Source: Castanea sativa (Eukaryota; Streptophyta; Magnoliopsida; Fagales; Fagaceae). Taken from it: a stretch of DNA of 64,000 nt. The stretch is taken from the NCBI RefSeq assembly GCF_040712315.1, contig NC_134020.1, positions 12,805,251 through 12,869,250 of the forward strand. Direction: 5' to 3'. The notes beneath the pieces were generated by a model. That model had not been told where the DNA came from. It made no database searches and saw only the letters and a list, made by a program, of their open reading frames with translations. The position numbers and the translations under genes are program-made. Position 1 is the first letter of the stretch; each line of letters opens with the position of its first letter. Positions 35,792-46,878 of this stretch are shown one piece after another.

Positions 35792-37096
35792 TTGTCCTTC
35801 GTCCAACATTCATTGCTACTAGATAACGTTCGAGTGCAGGAAGTAAGCACTAAAGACGATTGGACGGTTCCAATTGTGGCGTACCTCAAGGACGGCAAGC
35901 TGCCCGATAGCAAAGAAGACGCAAGGAGATTGAAGGTCAAGGCTGCCCGATTCATCCTAATTAAAGACGTCCTCTACAAAAGAGGATTCTCCCGACCATA
36001 TCTAAGATGCCTTGGCCGTGAGGAAGCAGACTACGTGATGAGGGAAGTTCATGAAGGAATTTGTGGAAACTACTCTTGATCAAGGTCTCTGGTGCACAAG
36101 CTACTCCGAACAGGATACTACTGGCCGACAATGCAAAAGGATGCCCATATGTACGTTAGAGCCTGCGATAAGTGTCAACGGTTTGGCAATCTCATTAGAC
36201 GGCCAACGGAGGAACTCACACCTATGTCGGCTCCATGGCCGTTCACACAATGGGGATTGGACATCATGGGTCCATTTCCAATAGCGGTAAGACAACTGAA
36301 GTTCTTGGTTGTTGGTATTGACTACTTCACCAAGTGGGTGGAAGCAGAAGCTCTTGCTACTATCACAGAGAATAACATTCGCAACTTTGTTTGGAGAAGT
36401 ATTATCTGCCGATATAGGATCTCGAGAGTGCTTGTTTCAGACAATGGGAAGCAATTCGACAACGATGCATTCTGAGACTTTTGTTCTTAGCTGGGAATCA
36501 AGAACCATTACTCGTCACCCGCCCACCCACAGGCCAACGGATTGGTTGAAGTCGTGAACTAGCCCTTGTTAAAGATTATCAAGACCCGGCTCGAGGGGGC
36601 AAAGGGCATATGGCCGGACGAACTACCAAGTGTACTATGGGCATACAGGACAATGGCAAGAATGCCAACAGGAGAGACACTGTTTCGATTGGCGTATGGT
36701 GCTGAGGCCCTCATACCGGCGGAAGTGGGATTAACGAGCTACCGCGTGGAAAGCTATGACGAGAGCAAGAATAATGAAGCATTATGCCTAGAACTTGACC
36801 TTGTGGATGAGGTCAGGGCAGCAGCAGCACAGAGACTGGCGCAGTACCAAGACATGATGGCAAAACACTACAACTCCAAGGTCCGGCACCGGGACTTCAA
36901 GGTGGGAGATCTGGTATTACGAAGAGTGCTTGGCGCTACGAAGGATGCATCCCTAGGAAAGCTGGGTCCTAACTGGGAAGGCCCATACAGAATTATCTCA
37001 TGGCATAGGAAAGAAACGTACTACTTGAAGACGTTAGACGGAAGGAAGTTGGGCCATTTCTAGAACACGGAGCACCTGAAGAAGTACTACCAGTAG
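35792..37096 (+). pseudogene. Integrase of element 3
   Basis: The zinc-binding part reads HEGICGNYS, then MYVRACDKCQRFGN. The core has WGLDIMGPF, VVGIDYFTKWVEAEA, VSDNGKQFDN and HPQANGLVEVVN. The C-terminal part has VGDLVLRRV and LGPNWEGPYRII. TGA at 36077 and 36473 and TAG codons at ~36557 and 37061 break it. The natural end KKYYQ-TAG is at 37096. Confidence 0.85.
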
Positions 37097-37264
37097 TGCG
37101 ATAGTCATAAGACAATGTCTATCGCCTTATTTTCAGTTTAATTTTAAACATTCGTAGTTTTTACTTATTAGAGCCCAAGTTTTCTTTTCCATAAAAAATT
37201 TGGTATGTTGAACTGATATAATGGGAGGAATTTTTATTTAGAAAATATGAAATGCATGGCGTTG

Positions 37265-38025
37265 AAATTCTACAAGTCCACAAAGTGGACAGATCATCCC
37301 AAATGGATGAAATTCTACAAGTCCACAACATGGACGGATCATCCCAAAGGGATGAAAAACCTAGTTCACAAAGTGGACGGGTCTCAAATCTACGAGTCCA
37401 CAAAGTGGACGGGTTATCCAAAAGGATGAAAAACCTAGTTCACAAAGTGGATGGGTCTCAAATCTACGAATCCACAAAGTGGACGGATCATCCAAAGGAT
37501 GAGAAACCTACGAGTCCACAAAGTGGACGGATGATTCAAAGGATGAAAATCCTACAAGTCCATAAAGTGGACGGATCATCCAAAGGATGAAAAACCTACG
37601 AGTCCACAAAGTGGACGGATCATCCAAAGGATGAGAAACCTACGAGTCCACAAAGTGGACGGATAATTCAAAGGATGAAAAACCTACAAGTCCATAAAGT
37701 GGACGGATCATCCAAGGGATGAAAAACCTACATATCCATAAGATGGACGGATCATTAAATGGATGAAAATCCTACGAGTCCATAAAGTGGACGGATCATC
37801 CAAAGGATGAAAAACCTACAAATCCACAAGGTGGACGGATCATTAAATGGATGAAAATCCTACGAGTCCACAGGGTGGACGGATCATCCAAAGAATGGAA
37901 ATCCTACGAGTCCACAGAGTGGACGGATCATCCAAAGGATAAAAAACCTACAAGTCCACAAAGTGGACGGATCATCCCAAAGGGATGAAAAACCTAGTTC
38001 ACAAAATGGACGGGTCTCAAAAAAT
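37265..38025 (+). repeat. About 18-copy tandem array of ~44-bp units, element 3
   Basis: Units read CCTACGAGTCCACAAAGTGG then ACGGATCATCCAAAGGATGA, with a spacing of 43-46 bp. Each contains GTCCAC-AAA-GTGGAC, a perfect 6-bp hairpin, mutated in some units to GTCCATAAAGTGG. Early units are more divergent and alternate with GTTCACAAAGTGGAC. All frames are largely open because the unit lacks stops, so open frames here are not genes. Confidence 0.93.
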
Positions 38026-38247
38026 ACACCAGAAAGTCCAGCTCATATAAAGGACAGACATCACAAATTATTCACAGTAGACGGGTTATCTAAATGAGAT
38101 AAACATGCGTATAATGTGCGACGGAATAAAAACAACCAAATAGGCAGTAAAAGATTTGACAAGTTAAATTGTGTAATTACAAACGACGGTTCAACGAAGT
38201 TCGCTTACAACGATAAGAATTTTCATTAAAAAAAAAAAAGGGCATCA

Positions 38248-40388
38248 CTACTCATTCTTTGGCGAAGAGTTCTCAACATTCTGGCCGTCGTTTGGTTGAC
38301 TTGGAGGAAGAGCTTCACCCTCGTCAGCTGAAGCAGTGACGGCAAACACTTCGTTCGTGCTTTCTGAACGGACGGACTGTGCAAGTGTTTGCCCTTGAGC
38401 ATCAATCGAAATGTGGGATACGTCCAGATCTGGATACGACGACTTCACCTGACGGATGGCTTCGTCGAATCCGTCAGCAAAGGAGCTCCCAAGCTCTGTC
38501 AGAAGGAGTTCGGAGTCACGATATTCCTGGACGGCTATCTCCTTTGCCTTATGGAGTTTGGTCTTTGTGTCCGTCAATTCCTTCTCCTTATCCTTCAAAA
38601 TTTCACGCAAATGCTCATTCTCCTTCTCCACCTCACCTCTGACCTGCTCCGAGCATTTGAGCTTCCTATCCATGTTGATCTTGTAGGTCTTCAGCTCGTG
38701 AAGCTCATCCTCCATCGTCTTGTTCTTCTTCCTTAGACGGTCCATTGTTGTCTTATGATTGACGCAACGGCCCATTAACCCTTTCATCATCAGCATCGCC
38801 TGAAAGCAAAGCACAACACCGTGTAAATGATGGATAAGTATAAGCATAACAAAGTTAGACGGATTTAAAAATACCTGCGCAATGTTAAAGAAACCCGTCT
38901 CTCCCATCGCCTCCGTCGCGTGATTGCCGAGGTCTTCATAGTTGTCAGCCGTCAGGATGGATGAGAGCTTTCCTAGGGCGTAGCTTGAGTCTTCCCTAAA
39001 AAGGACGGGTGCTTTCTCTCCTGTGCGAGCTGGACCCTTCATCAAGCCTTTGCCCTTTCCATGCCTGACGGGTGCCTTCTCAGCCTCCAACGCCACGACG
39101 GGCTCTGGTGTGGTCTTTTGCTTCTTGGGAGGACGGTCCACCTTCTCTTGTTGGATACGTTTTGACGGAAGGGATACCGTCCCCTTAGCTTGGCCACCCT
39201 CTTGTTTTTTCTTTGCTGCCTGTTGTTTGATGAAGGCTCTTCTCTTAGCGGCATCCATCTCTGCAAAACAATGACGGGTGTGAATAGAGGCAAAAATGAC
39301 GATGCTAAAATAAGACGGATAAAACTACAGCAAACTTACATTTTTTAACTCTGGTATCGTAACGACGGGCGGCAAATGAAGGATTAGGACCGTCACAGTA
39401 CCAGTGAAGGGTGTTGAGGGTGACGAGTTGTGCCCACGTCCTCTCCTGGAGCTTTGTCTTGTTAAAAATCTTTTCCAGAAAACTCTACTGCTCTAAGTTA
39501 ACTTGTGGACTGTCCCGAGCTACAACAAAGATGGTTAGATCTTAAATAAACAAATTTTCAAAGATCAATTGGACGGAAACTAAAACAATGGTATACCCGA
39601 CGGAGGCATTATGCCCCATGTAGTGTCGACGGGCATGAATGTCCTATCCCCTGAACGACACATCCACTCGTCCCCTTCCAAAAAGAAATACCGACTCTTC
39701 CAATCTCTATTTGAGTCTGGTGTATCACTGACGAGCCTCAACAATGGGCTTCTAGCAGCAAAACTGTACATCCCTTTTGATTTGATGATCTCTGTTGGAC
39801 GATAACAATGGAAGAACTCTTCCACCGTCAACCTTCGAGAACCGTCAGACATCGCCCCATACAACACTTCTACCCCGATGAATACTCTCCATGCATTTGG
39901 GGATATCTGGGTGACGGATAGGCCGAGGTATTGAAGAAGGTGACAGTGGAAAGAACTTAAAGGGAATCTGAGACCCGCCTTTAAGGCTTGCTCATAGATC
40001 CCAACACCGTCAACCCCCTTGTAGTAACATTTTTCGGACTTTTCAGGGAGACATAGACGGATGTTATCCGATATTTGATACTTGACCCTAAGTGTTTGGA
40101 GGTGGGATTCAGTTATTGTGGACCGAAAATCGTTTACCGTCCATAGGGGTAGCATGACGAACTCTCTGAGACCGTCCGGTCCAATCGTAGATTGTACAGG
40201 GGATCCACGCCGTCTAGGTCACTACTTGACGACTCTGAACTATCTGTCTCCAGATCTAAGGAAGAAGAGGTACTTGACGGATTCCTTTCTTCACTTGAAG
40301 CGTTAGGTTCTCTTTGACCTGACGGGAATCTTTCATCGTAGCCCGCCCCGTCGCGAATAAACGACTGATTACTTGATGCACTAGACAT
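38248..40388 (-). pseudogene. Antisense accessory gene of element 3 (putative gypsy-type transposon domain)
   Basis: A Ser/Glu-rich N-terminus (MSSASSNQSFIRDGAGYDER) starts at 40388. After a frameshift near 40155 the domain follows: GIYEQALKAGLRFPLSSFHC, SPNAWRVFIGVEVLYGAM, TVEEFFHCYRPTEIIKSKG. Introns 39596-39520 and 39339-39261 are phase 1, intron 38874-38800 is phase 0, and a possible 5' leader intron is 40494-40392. The middle exon has a TAG near 39490, and another TAG is formed at the 39340/39260 junction. The fourth part is Lys-rich (KKQAAKKKQEGGQAKG, RPPKKQKT), possibly nuclear-localising, and ends in a coiled coil with an acidic tail at 38248. Function unknown. Confidence 0.78.
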
Positions 40389-40628
40389 AACCTACATTTA
40401 TGACAATATGACCTAAGACGCTGATGGGTCTAAAGTGCATAAATAAGCAGTAAAATAAAGAAAAAGACGGGAGAGAAGTTTTTGGAGTACATACCAGATC
40501 GAGATGGCTCCCAATACGAGACGACAGATAATATCAGCTGAACGACAAGAGTGCACGGTAGAAATGACGGTGGCGCTCTGCTCACAAATTTTTGATAGGA
40601 AGAGAAAATGAAGGGAGAAATGGCAGGC

Positions 40629-40635
40629 TTTTATA
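40629..40635 (-). promoter_or_regulatory. Antisense TATA box, element 3
   Basis: The minus strand reads TTCTATAAAAGCCTGCC about 240 bp upstream of the antisense ATG, outside the LTR. A donor-like GTATGT at 40494 and an acceptor at 40392 lie between box and ATG. Confidence 0.55.
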
Positions 40636-40829
40636 GAATGAAGGGCACGAAATATGAAGCGTCGCCTTGTTTTGGGGAAACCGCTAATCCAGAAGGACCA
40701 CGTGTCCTTCGCCAGAAGTATAGGCCACGTTTCCTCCATCATGGTACACTAAGACCGTCTTATCTCTATACATTGCGTTACGAATCATTCCATGAATTCG
40801 TCGTGTTTCAAAGACGGATCCAAGGACTG

Positions 40830-40840
40830 AAGGGGGCAAC
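40830..40840 (+). other. Polypurine tract of element 3
   Basis: AAGGGGGCAAC immediately precedes the TG of the 3' LTR. Confidence 0.65.
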
Positions 40841-41358
40841 TGAAGGGGATAAAATTAGGAGACGTACATCTCCATTGAACTTGAAGGGACGGTGAGTAAG
40901 GAAACAGATCGACACCATAGGTGACGCGAATATGACGGTTGAATTTACTGAGTATCCGTCATATATGGATTAGTTACAGATTCTAGGTTGGATGTCACGT
41001 GATATGTTTAAGTCGACTTATGCTTTATCTCCACGCAAGCGTGCACACTCAAACTACTTGCATCACACGTTTGAGAAGTCCCCTATATGGAAAAGAATTC
41101 TGGAAGGAAGTTGTATCCTAAAAGGAAAGGTAATTCTACGCTAATATAAATACCCCAGAAACCCTAGGTATCAAGGTACACACATTTAACTCAACTCTGG
41201 CACTCTAGGGTTGAAAGAAAATTCTAACTTGACCTTCAGAGGGGTTTTGGCCGGCACCACACTGGTGCTCTCTTTTAGGTCTCTTTGTTTTCTCTTTGCA
41301 GGTGTTGATTCGAGTTAGAGAGTGCTTGCAACTTACTGGTGATTTTTCGGCATCATCA
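40841..41358 (+). repeat. 3' LTR of element 3
   Basis: Same length and ends as the 5' copy. TATAAATA is at 41145-41152. The following CATTT is the target duplication. Confidence 0.95.
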
Positions 41359-41525
41359 CATTTCACATTCAAAAACTATTCTGGTAAGTAGGACTTTAAC
41401 CTGCCTAACCTAGAGTGCTTTAGTTTAAAGTTCTCATTGACAAACTTCACCCAAATATTGAAACTCCACCCTTGCCATCACCAAGAGTATAATCACCTAC
41501 TTGGATCATAAAGTTGGGAATAATT

Positions 41526-41543
41526 TTTTTTTTTTTGATAAGT
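41526..41543 (-). repeat. 18-bp tail-only retroposon insertion with 14-bp TSD
   Basis: AGTTGGGAATAATT is found at 41512-41525 and 41544-41557. Between them lies a T run ending in GATAAGT, the reverse complement of a SINE-like 3' end ACTTATC plus poly(A). Confidence 0.7.
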
Positions 41544-41766
41544 AGTTGGGAATAATTCTGTTGGATGTGCTCCCTTTGTAGTGAAGAGGCTTCCCACTCT
41601 TCTCAATTCCTTTCTCCACTATTATAAGAGGGCTTATCAAATTTGTAACCGAAAAATAAAATAAAATAAAAATAAAAGGCTATTGGCCATGGTAATAAAC
41701 TCAAATCATAAAATGGTATAGTGAAGGGAGAAAAAAAATCCAAAATAGAGAAGTAAATTCATCTAA

Positions 41767-41830
41767 TCTATATATATAAAACTGAAGTTTTGAAGCTCCC
41801 ACAATTTTTCACGTCAGCATAATATTTAAA
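41767..41830 (+). mobile_element. Candidate Helitron 5' terminus
   Basis: TCTATATATATAAAACTGAAG preceded by A, followed by TTTTGAAGCTCCCAC and CACGTCAGCATAAT, resembles 5' ends of plant non-autonomous Helitrons, which start with TC after an A. I could not find a matching 3' hairpin with CTRR, so the extent is unknown. Confidence 0.35.
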
Positions 41831-42139
41831 AAAATCATAAAAAAAACTTTTCTAAAACCCAAAAAAATACTTAAACGCAAGCAAGGATTAAAAGTTACTT
41901 GGCTACCTGTGCAAGAGCTTAAGAGCTTCCTTCACAAAAAAAAAAAAAAAAAATGTAAAAGTCAGTAACTTCCTTTAATAAGGAGAGATATAATTAGGAT
42001 GTGTATAAGACAGTGACTTCTAGTTTACTTGCGAATCATACTTATAGTTTTAGGAATTGTATTACCAAAAAGATCTTTAATCTTAGGTTTTTTTTTTTTT
42101 TTTTTCACTTAGTCTTTAATTTGAGTTTTTATGCCACTA

Positions 42140-42173
<34 letters not shown>

Positions 42174-45100
42174 TGTATCTAAGGCTAGAGTGCTTATGTT
42201 AGTGATATTTTAGGGTGGGTAAATAGTAAACACCTAAGCCATCACCTACTCCTCGTGTCTAGACCATATTTGGTCCCAAATGCATAAACCTTTCGCTCAC
42301 ATTCTTTAAAAATCCCTAAAGGTTTTTTTTTTTGAGGAACCTAATCCACTCATTAAACAGTAAAAGTTCCAACTTAATTTATTTTATAATTTGTTATGCT
42401 TCCATATAATTTTGCTTCAAATTTGTTTCTACTAAGGTGACCCCACTATTTGGTCACTTAAGGTAAAGAGCATTGAACGCATAAACTTGTGGAGTATATA
42501 TTCCACTTCAAAAGTTCTTATGTGATCGTTTAATATAAAAAAAGTCTACCAAATAACTTAATCAAAACCAATCCAACCAAAATACCCAAACCTAAATCAT
42601 ATCGATTAACCAAAAAAAAAACCTTTATTGGTAGTGGCAAATTTTTTGGTTATGGGTTCTAATTGAAACTCTTATTTTCTTTTCTAAGAAACTCTTCCTT
42701 ATCTGTATATATCTAATTGTATTTTCCAGATAAGTAATGAGTAATTGGAAACTTCATAGTTGGCATGCTTTTCATAAGAATAGCCCACTAAATTGTTCAA
42801 ACAAAATTTTGAAGGAAGAAAGCATAATTAAAAATAATAAAGGCACAAGTTAGAATGGCAAAGACAATAACATTTAGCATCTCTATAAAATGATTTTATG
42901 ATTTCTCAGGTTTCTTTCTTGAATGTTCAAACTACCAACCCATAGTAAAATATTTACTACTTAAGCAACCAATTAAAAAATGTAGCAAATGCAAACAATA
43001 ACTCAATTGAGCCTCCAATATGATGTGAGAAAATAAAGATCCAAAGCTTCAAATCAGCAAAGTATTATGTGTGACAATAAAGAAGTGAAAGAATGGAAGT
43101 CATATTTATAATATATAATGTGGTCACTCAATTTAGTGCTAGTGAGCTCCTATTCTCTCGCAGTACATTTATAAAAAAAAAAAAAACTAATAGGCATTTT
43201 CAACTAACATTGTTCTTTTTACGAAAGGAAAATAACCTCCAAAGACTTTATATGCTTTCTCACCAAAGCATCTTTAATGATGCCAACACAAAATGTGCAA
43301 AATATTATGAAAGGATTAAATTATTATAAACCAACTAAAGAAGACTGATCCATATAGGCTAAGAACTACAATAATACAGCGGAAAAAATGTCCAAGTTTA
43401 GTGGGGATATTGCAAGCAGAAGAACAAAGACAAAGGCAAACACAAAACTCAAACGATATGATCCATACAGGCTAAGAACTGCAATAATTCTTTGCATTAG
43501 AGTGGTAAAGGTTGGGCAGGAGAAAATCAATTCCTAGCTATAAATAATTATAGATATAAACAGGTTTAATACTCTATTTTAAAAGAATCCTGCCATAAGA
43601 AATTACAAAAGGCTACACATATAATTCTTATGTCATTATTTGTTGTTGAAAATGTAACTTTATCTAAAACATAACTCAGTTAAATATGATTATGCAAGAT
43701 GAGAATGGTATTAAATATTATCTTAAAATAAGTAAGATTGCAAAACTAAGTAATTTCTACTTGGCTCAAGACATACCAACAATATTTCAAGATCAAAGAA
43801 GATATTGTCGTTCATCTCTTTGAAGGCTTATAAGATGCAAAGATAAAGTGCATATAGTGAAGCTAAACTATCTACAATACAAAAATAAATATGAACATAG
43901 TTAGGCTACAACATCTAAGTTGCTCCACTTCAAACACGTGGTGAGGGAAACTATCTAAACAAAAGCTAATTGTAAAATTACATTTCAAACAAAACATACA
44001 TACACATGCATTTATGCTACCAATCTCAGCATGTAATCCAAAGCTTGAAGAGTATCAACCTAGACCCACAAATAAAAATTAAATGATTGCTGTGTTCTAT
44101 CCTCAGTTAATATGTTGATTCAAAATAATAAACAAATAAATAACATATCTTTCCGATTTCAATGCCTTAAAAACAAAGATTTACCAAGCAACTAACTAAA
44201 TTTGAATGCTTGAAACAATTGAAACTAAAACTCTTTTCGATTCTCAATGCATCTGTTTGGCTTCATTGAACTAAAACAAAATAACGCTGACTCAAAATTC
44301 AATAGAATTCACCCCCTCACATCATAATCAATAATTGTTCAATAGCTATAGTTTTACATGTAACTAATTATTTATGTAGATTTCTGTCAACTGTGTTTCT
44401 TTTGTAAAATAACTCCAAAACTAATCATACATTAATCTCAAAAATCAAATCTTTTTGGAATTTGAACATATAGCACAAATTAATCAACCATTTATTAACA
44501 AAAGAATATATTAAGAACCGGACAATTAAGGAGAAAATTCATAAAAACTTACATTTCAAAATTTTTGGTACTTGTTCTAGTGCAATACCTCAATCACTAT
44601 GATCTGTGAACGTTGTAGCCTATGTATTGCAATTGTAGGGAAAAAATTAATTTTAATTTTAATTTTTTAATAAAAAAGGCACTCAAATAACTTGACAAAA
44701 CAAACAAAGAGAACATAAGAAACAAAAACATAGGAAGAAGGAATGAAATAAACACCACTTGTAAAAAAAACAACATAAATAAAAAGACATGCATGTTGAT
44801 TTTAAACAGATACCCAAAACGACTGCAACCTAAATAGACAAAAACAAAACCAATTCTAATCCAATTTCTTTAGTCAAAACCCAATATAACCCAAATACCA
44901 AAAAAAGAAAAAAAAGAAAAAAAAACAAACAAACAAAAGAACCAATTCTAAACTGAATTCCAGTGAATTAACAGTGGTGAGAGGTCGTGCTGACAATGGA
45001 GGCGATCCATAGATTTCAATCTCTGCCTTACAGACTCTAACTCTCTCTCAATTTTTTTTTTCAAAATAATTTTCTTTGCTTTGTAATGCTGTATTAGTTC

Positions 45101-45374
45101 AATTGTATGTGTTTAGGGCAAAATAGGCAATATTTGTACGGGGAAATTGTTTTAGAGTTGTTGCAAGAAATTAGAAATAGAGTACAGAGAGAGAGAGGGG
45201 GAGAAGATTGAAGTGTGTGTCTATGTGTGTGTGTGTTTTTTTTTGGGAAGAAATATGAAACGCATAGAATTTGTAACCAAAGAAAGAGAAGAAAATAAAG
45301 GGAATTGTCATTTTTAAACTTGGACGCCTTGTTTGGAGAAATTAACTCAACGTTTTCCACAAGAAATATATTTT

Positions 45375-45405
<31 letters not shown>

Positions 45406-45630
45406 AGAGCATAGAGAAAGAAAGAGATAAGAAAGAATTGTTTGTTACATTATGTCTCTAAATTAATATGGGCAACTGAATTGTATTAGAAATAACGTTT
45501 CGTATTAACAACTAAATGAAAAGACACCTATTTGGGAGTTTTTTAACGTAAATGTGGCGATAACTTATGTAGCCACGTGGCGCAATAAGGCACGGTCAAC
45601 AAAAAATCAAACATTTTGGCTATTAGTTAA

Positions 45631-45680
<50 letters not shown>

Positions 45681-45975
45681 TAGAAACCATCTTTATTGCT
45701 ATAGTTCCCTATATATGGGAAGCATGGAATCTGAACAAAAGCTTTAATGCAATTAGTTCAACCTTCTTAGCAAGGACACCTGCCTGTTTCATTGTACTAA
45801 TACAAAAGAAATTTGACATTTTAAAAACTAATGGGAATTAGCAGAATAGCAATAATGGAAATTAGTACAAAGCTAATGGGAATTAGCAGTATAAGGTTGA
45901 ACATCACCTTGGATATACATATATAGTGCAATAGGATCACATTACAGCAAAACAAAATGAATAGTGCAATAGGAT

Positions 45976-46858
45976 TGTACGTGCAAGTTAGATTATCAAA
46001 ACAATGTAAGAGAATGAATAGCGAATCTAATGGTACATTTAAGTGAAAAAGCTTGCGAACAATTAAAACGGAAACTTTAACACTTTAATGTCTAGAGAAA
46101 TGCAAATGCTAAACAAAGAAAGTAAGGAAGGGATGGGAAAATACGATTATAAACCTTTGAAAGGGATGAAAAACCAAGGGTGAGTGAAGGGGAGAATGTC
46201 CCTCACTCTTAGAGCTCTCTATTATGTGAAAGTCAAGGTTTTCATACAAGGGTGATGTTCTTCCCAAAGAAAGCCTTTGTTCTACCTTACTTTTCCTACC
46301 CAAGCTTTTACCTCTTTCTCTCTATCTTTCTAGGTTCTTGCCCTAATTGTTCAGCAACATGTTCTTTTTATTATACGAAGAATGTTGTTAGGTACATAAG
46401 GGCAGGTATTAAACCATGATTCCTCCATTTGTATCCAGATACAACTATTGTACAATGTTAAGGTTGGAGGAGAGAGAAAACATGCTGATGTCAGGGTAAT
46501 GGGATGAAAGGTGGCTCTGCTACAACATGGGGAGCAAGCCATAGACAAGGAAAGAGACGTTAGGGATACTAGGAGTGATACACATGTCCTCAATAGTGGT
46601 CTAACACAAGCTTAGCCAATAAGGGATGTTTTATAGCATTTGACTATAGAGGGTCGCTATCTCACTTTTACGCTAATGCTGGGTGTCCATGCCAGGTGCA
46701 AATCTCACTTTTCCTTAAGACAGTCACATCGTTGGAATAGGCTAAAGATGCTCTTTTTCAGCCAACATTCCCCTTCCTTTCCTCACAACTAGCCCACATG
46801 TAAAGTTCAGATCTAGCCACGTCAACATTCACACATGCCTTGGCTGATGTTATGTACA
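45976..46858 (-). repeat. 3' LTR of element 4
   Basis: It aligns with 62023-62841 and is 64 bp longer, mainly from a segment near 46128-46195 absent from the other copy. In plus orientation the ends are TGTACGTGCAAG and GTTATGTACA. The minus-strand polypurine tract GTTAGGGGGCTAA adjoins it at 46859-46871. Confidence 0.92.
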
Positions 46859-46878
46859 TTAGCCCCCTAACTGTCAAT

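Larger units (their letters stand above)
31274..41358 (+). mobile_element. Gypsy element 3 (Tat-like, complete structure)
   Basis: Both LTRs are 518 bp and the element is flanked by a perfect duplication, CATTT at 31269-31273 and 41359-41363. By hand count the LTRs differ at about 33 positions, mostly transitions, so insertion is not recent. gag-pol is almost one continuous frame with a single-base shift near 33252 and about ten nonsense codons. A tandem array and an antisense gene lie between pol and the 3' LTR. Confidence 0.93.
41364..45970. other. AT-rich spacer, no gene recognised
   Basis: It holds a (CT)n run at 42144-42171, an (AG)n run at 45374-45400, a (TA)n run at 45637-45674, several poly-T or poly-A tracts, and a 30-bp near-identical direct repeat at 43346-43375 and 43459-43489. 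No long reading frame or family motif was seen. Confidence 0.5.

Noticed and set aside
37247..37590. 112-residue open frame inside the 44-bp array
   Set aside because: The unit has no stop in several frames, so openness has no meaning here.
37265..38025. CRISPR-like look of regularly spaced palindromic repeats
   Set aside because: The intervals between palindromes are themselves repeated, the DNA is a plant retrotransposon, and no cas gene is present; it is a tandem array.
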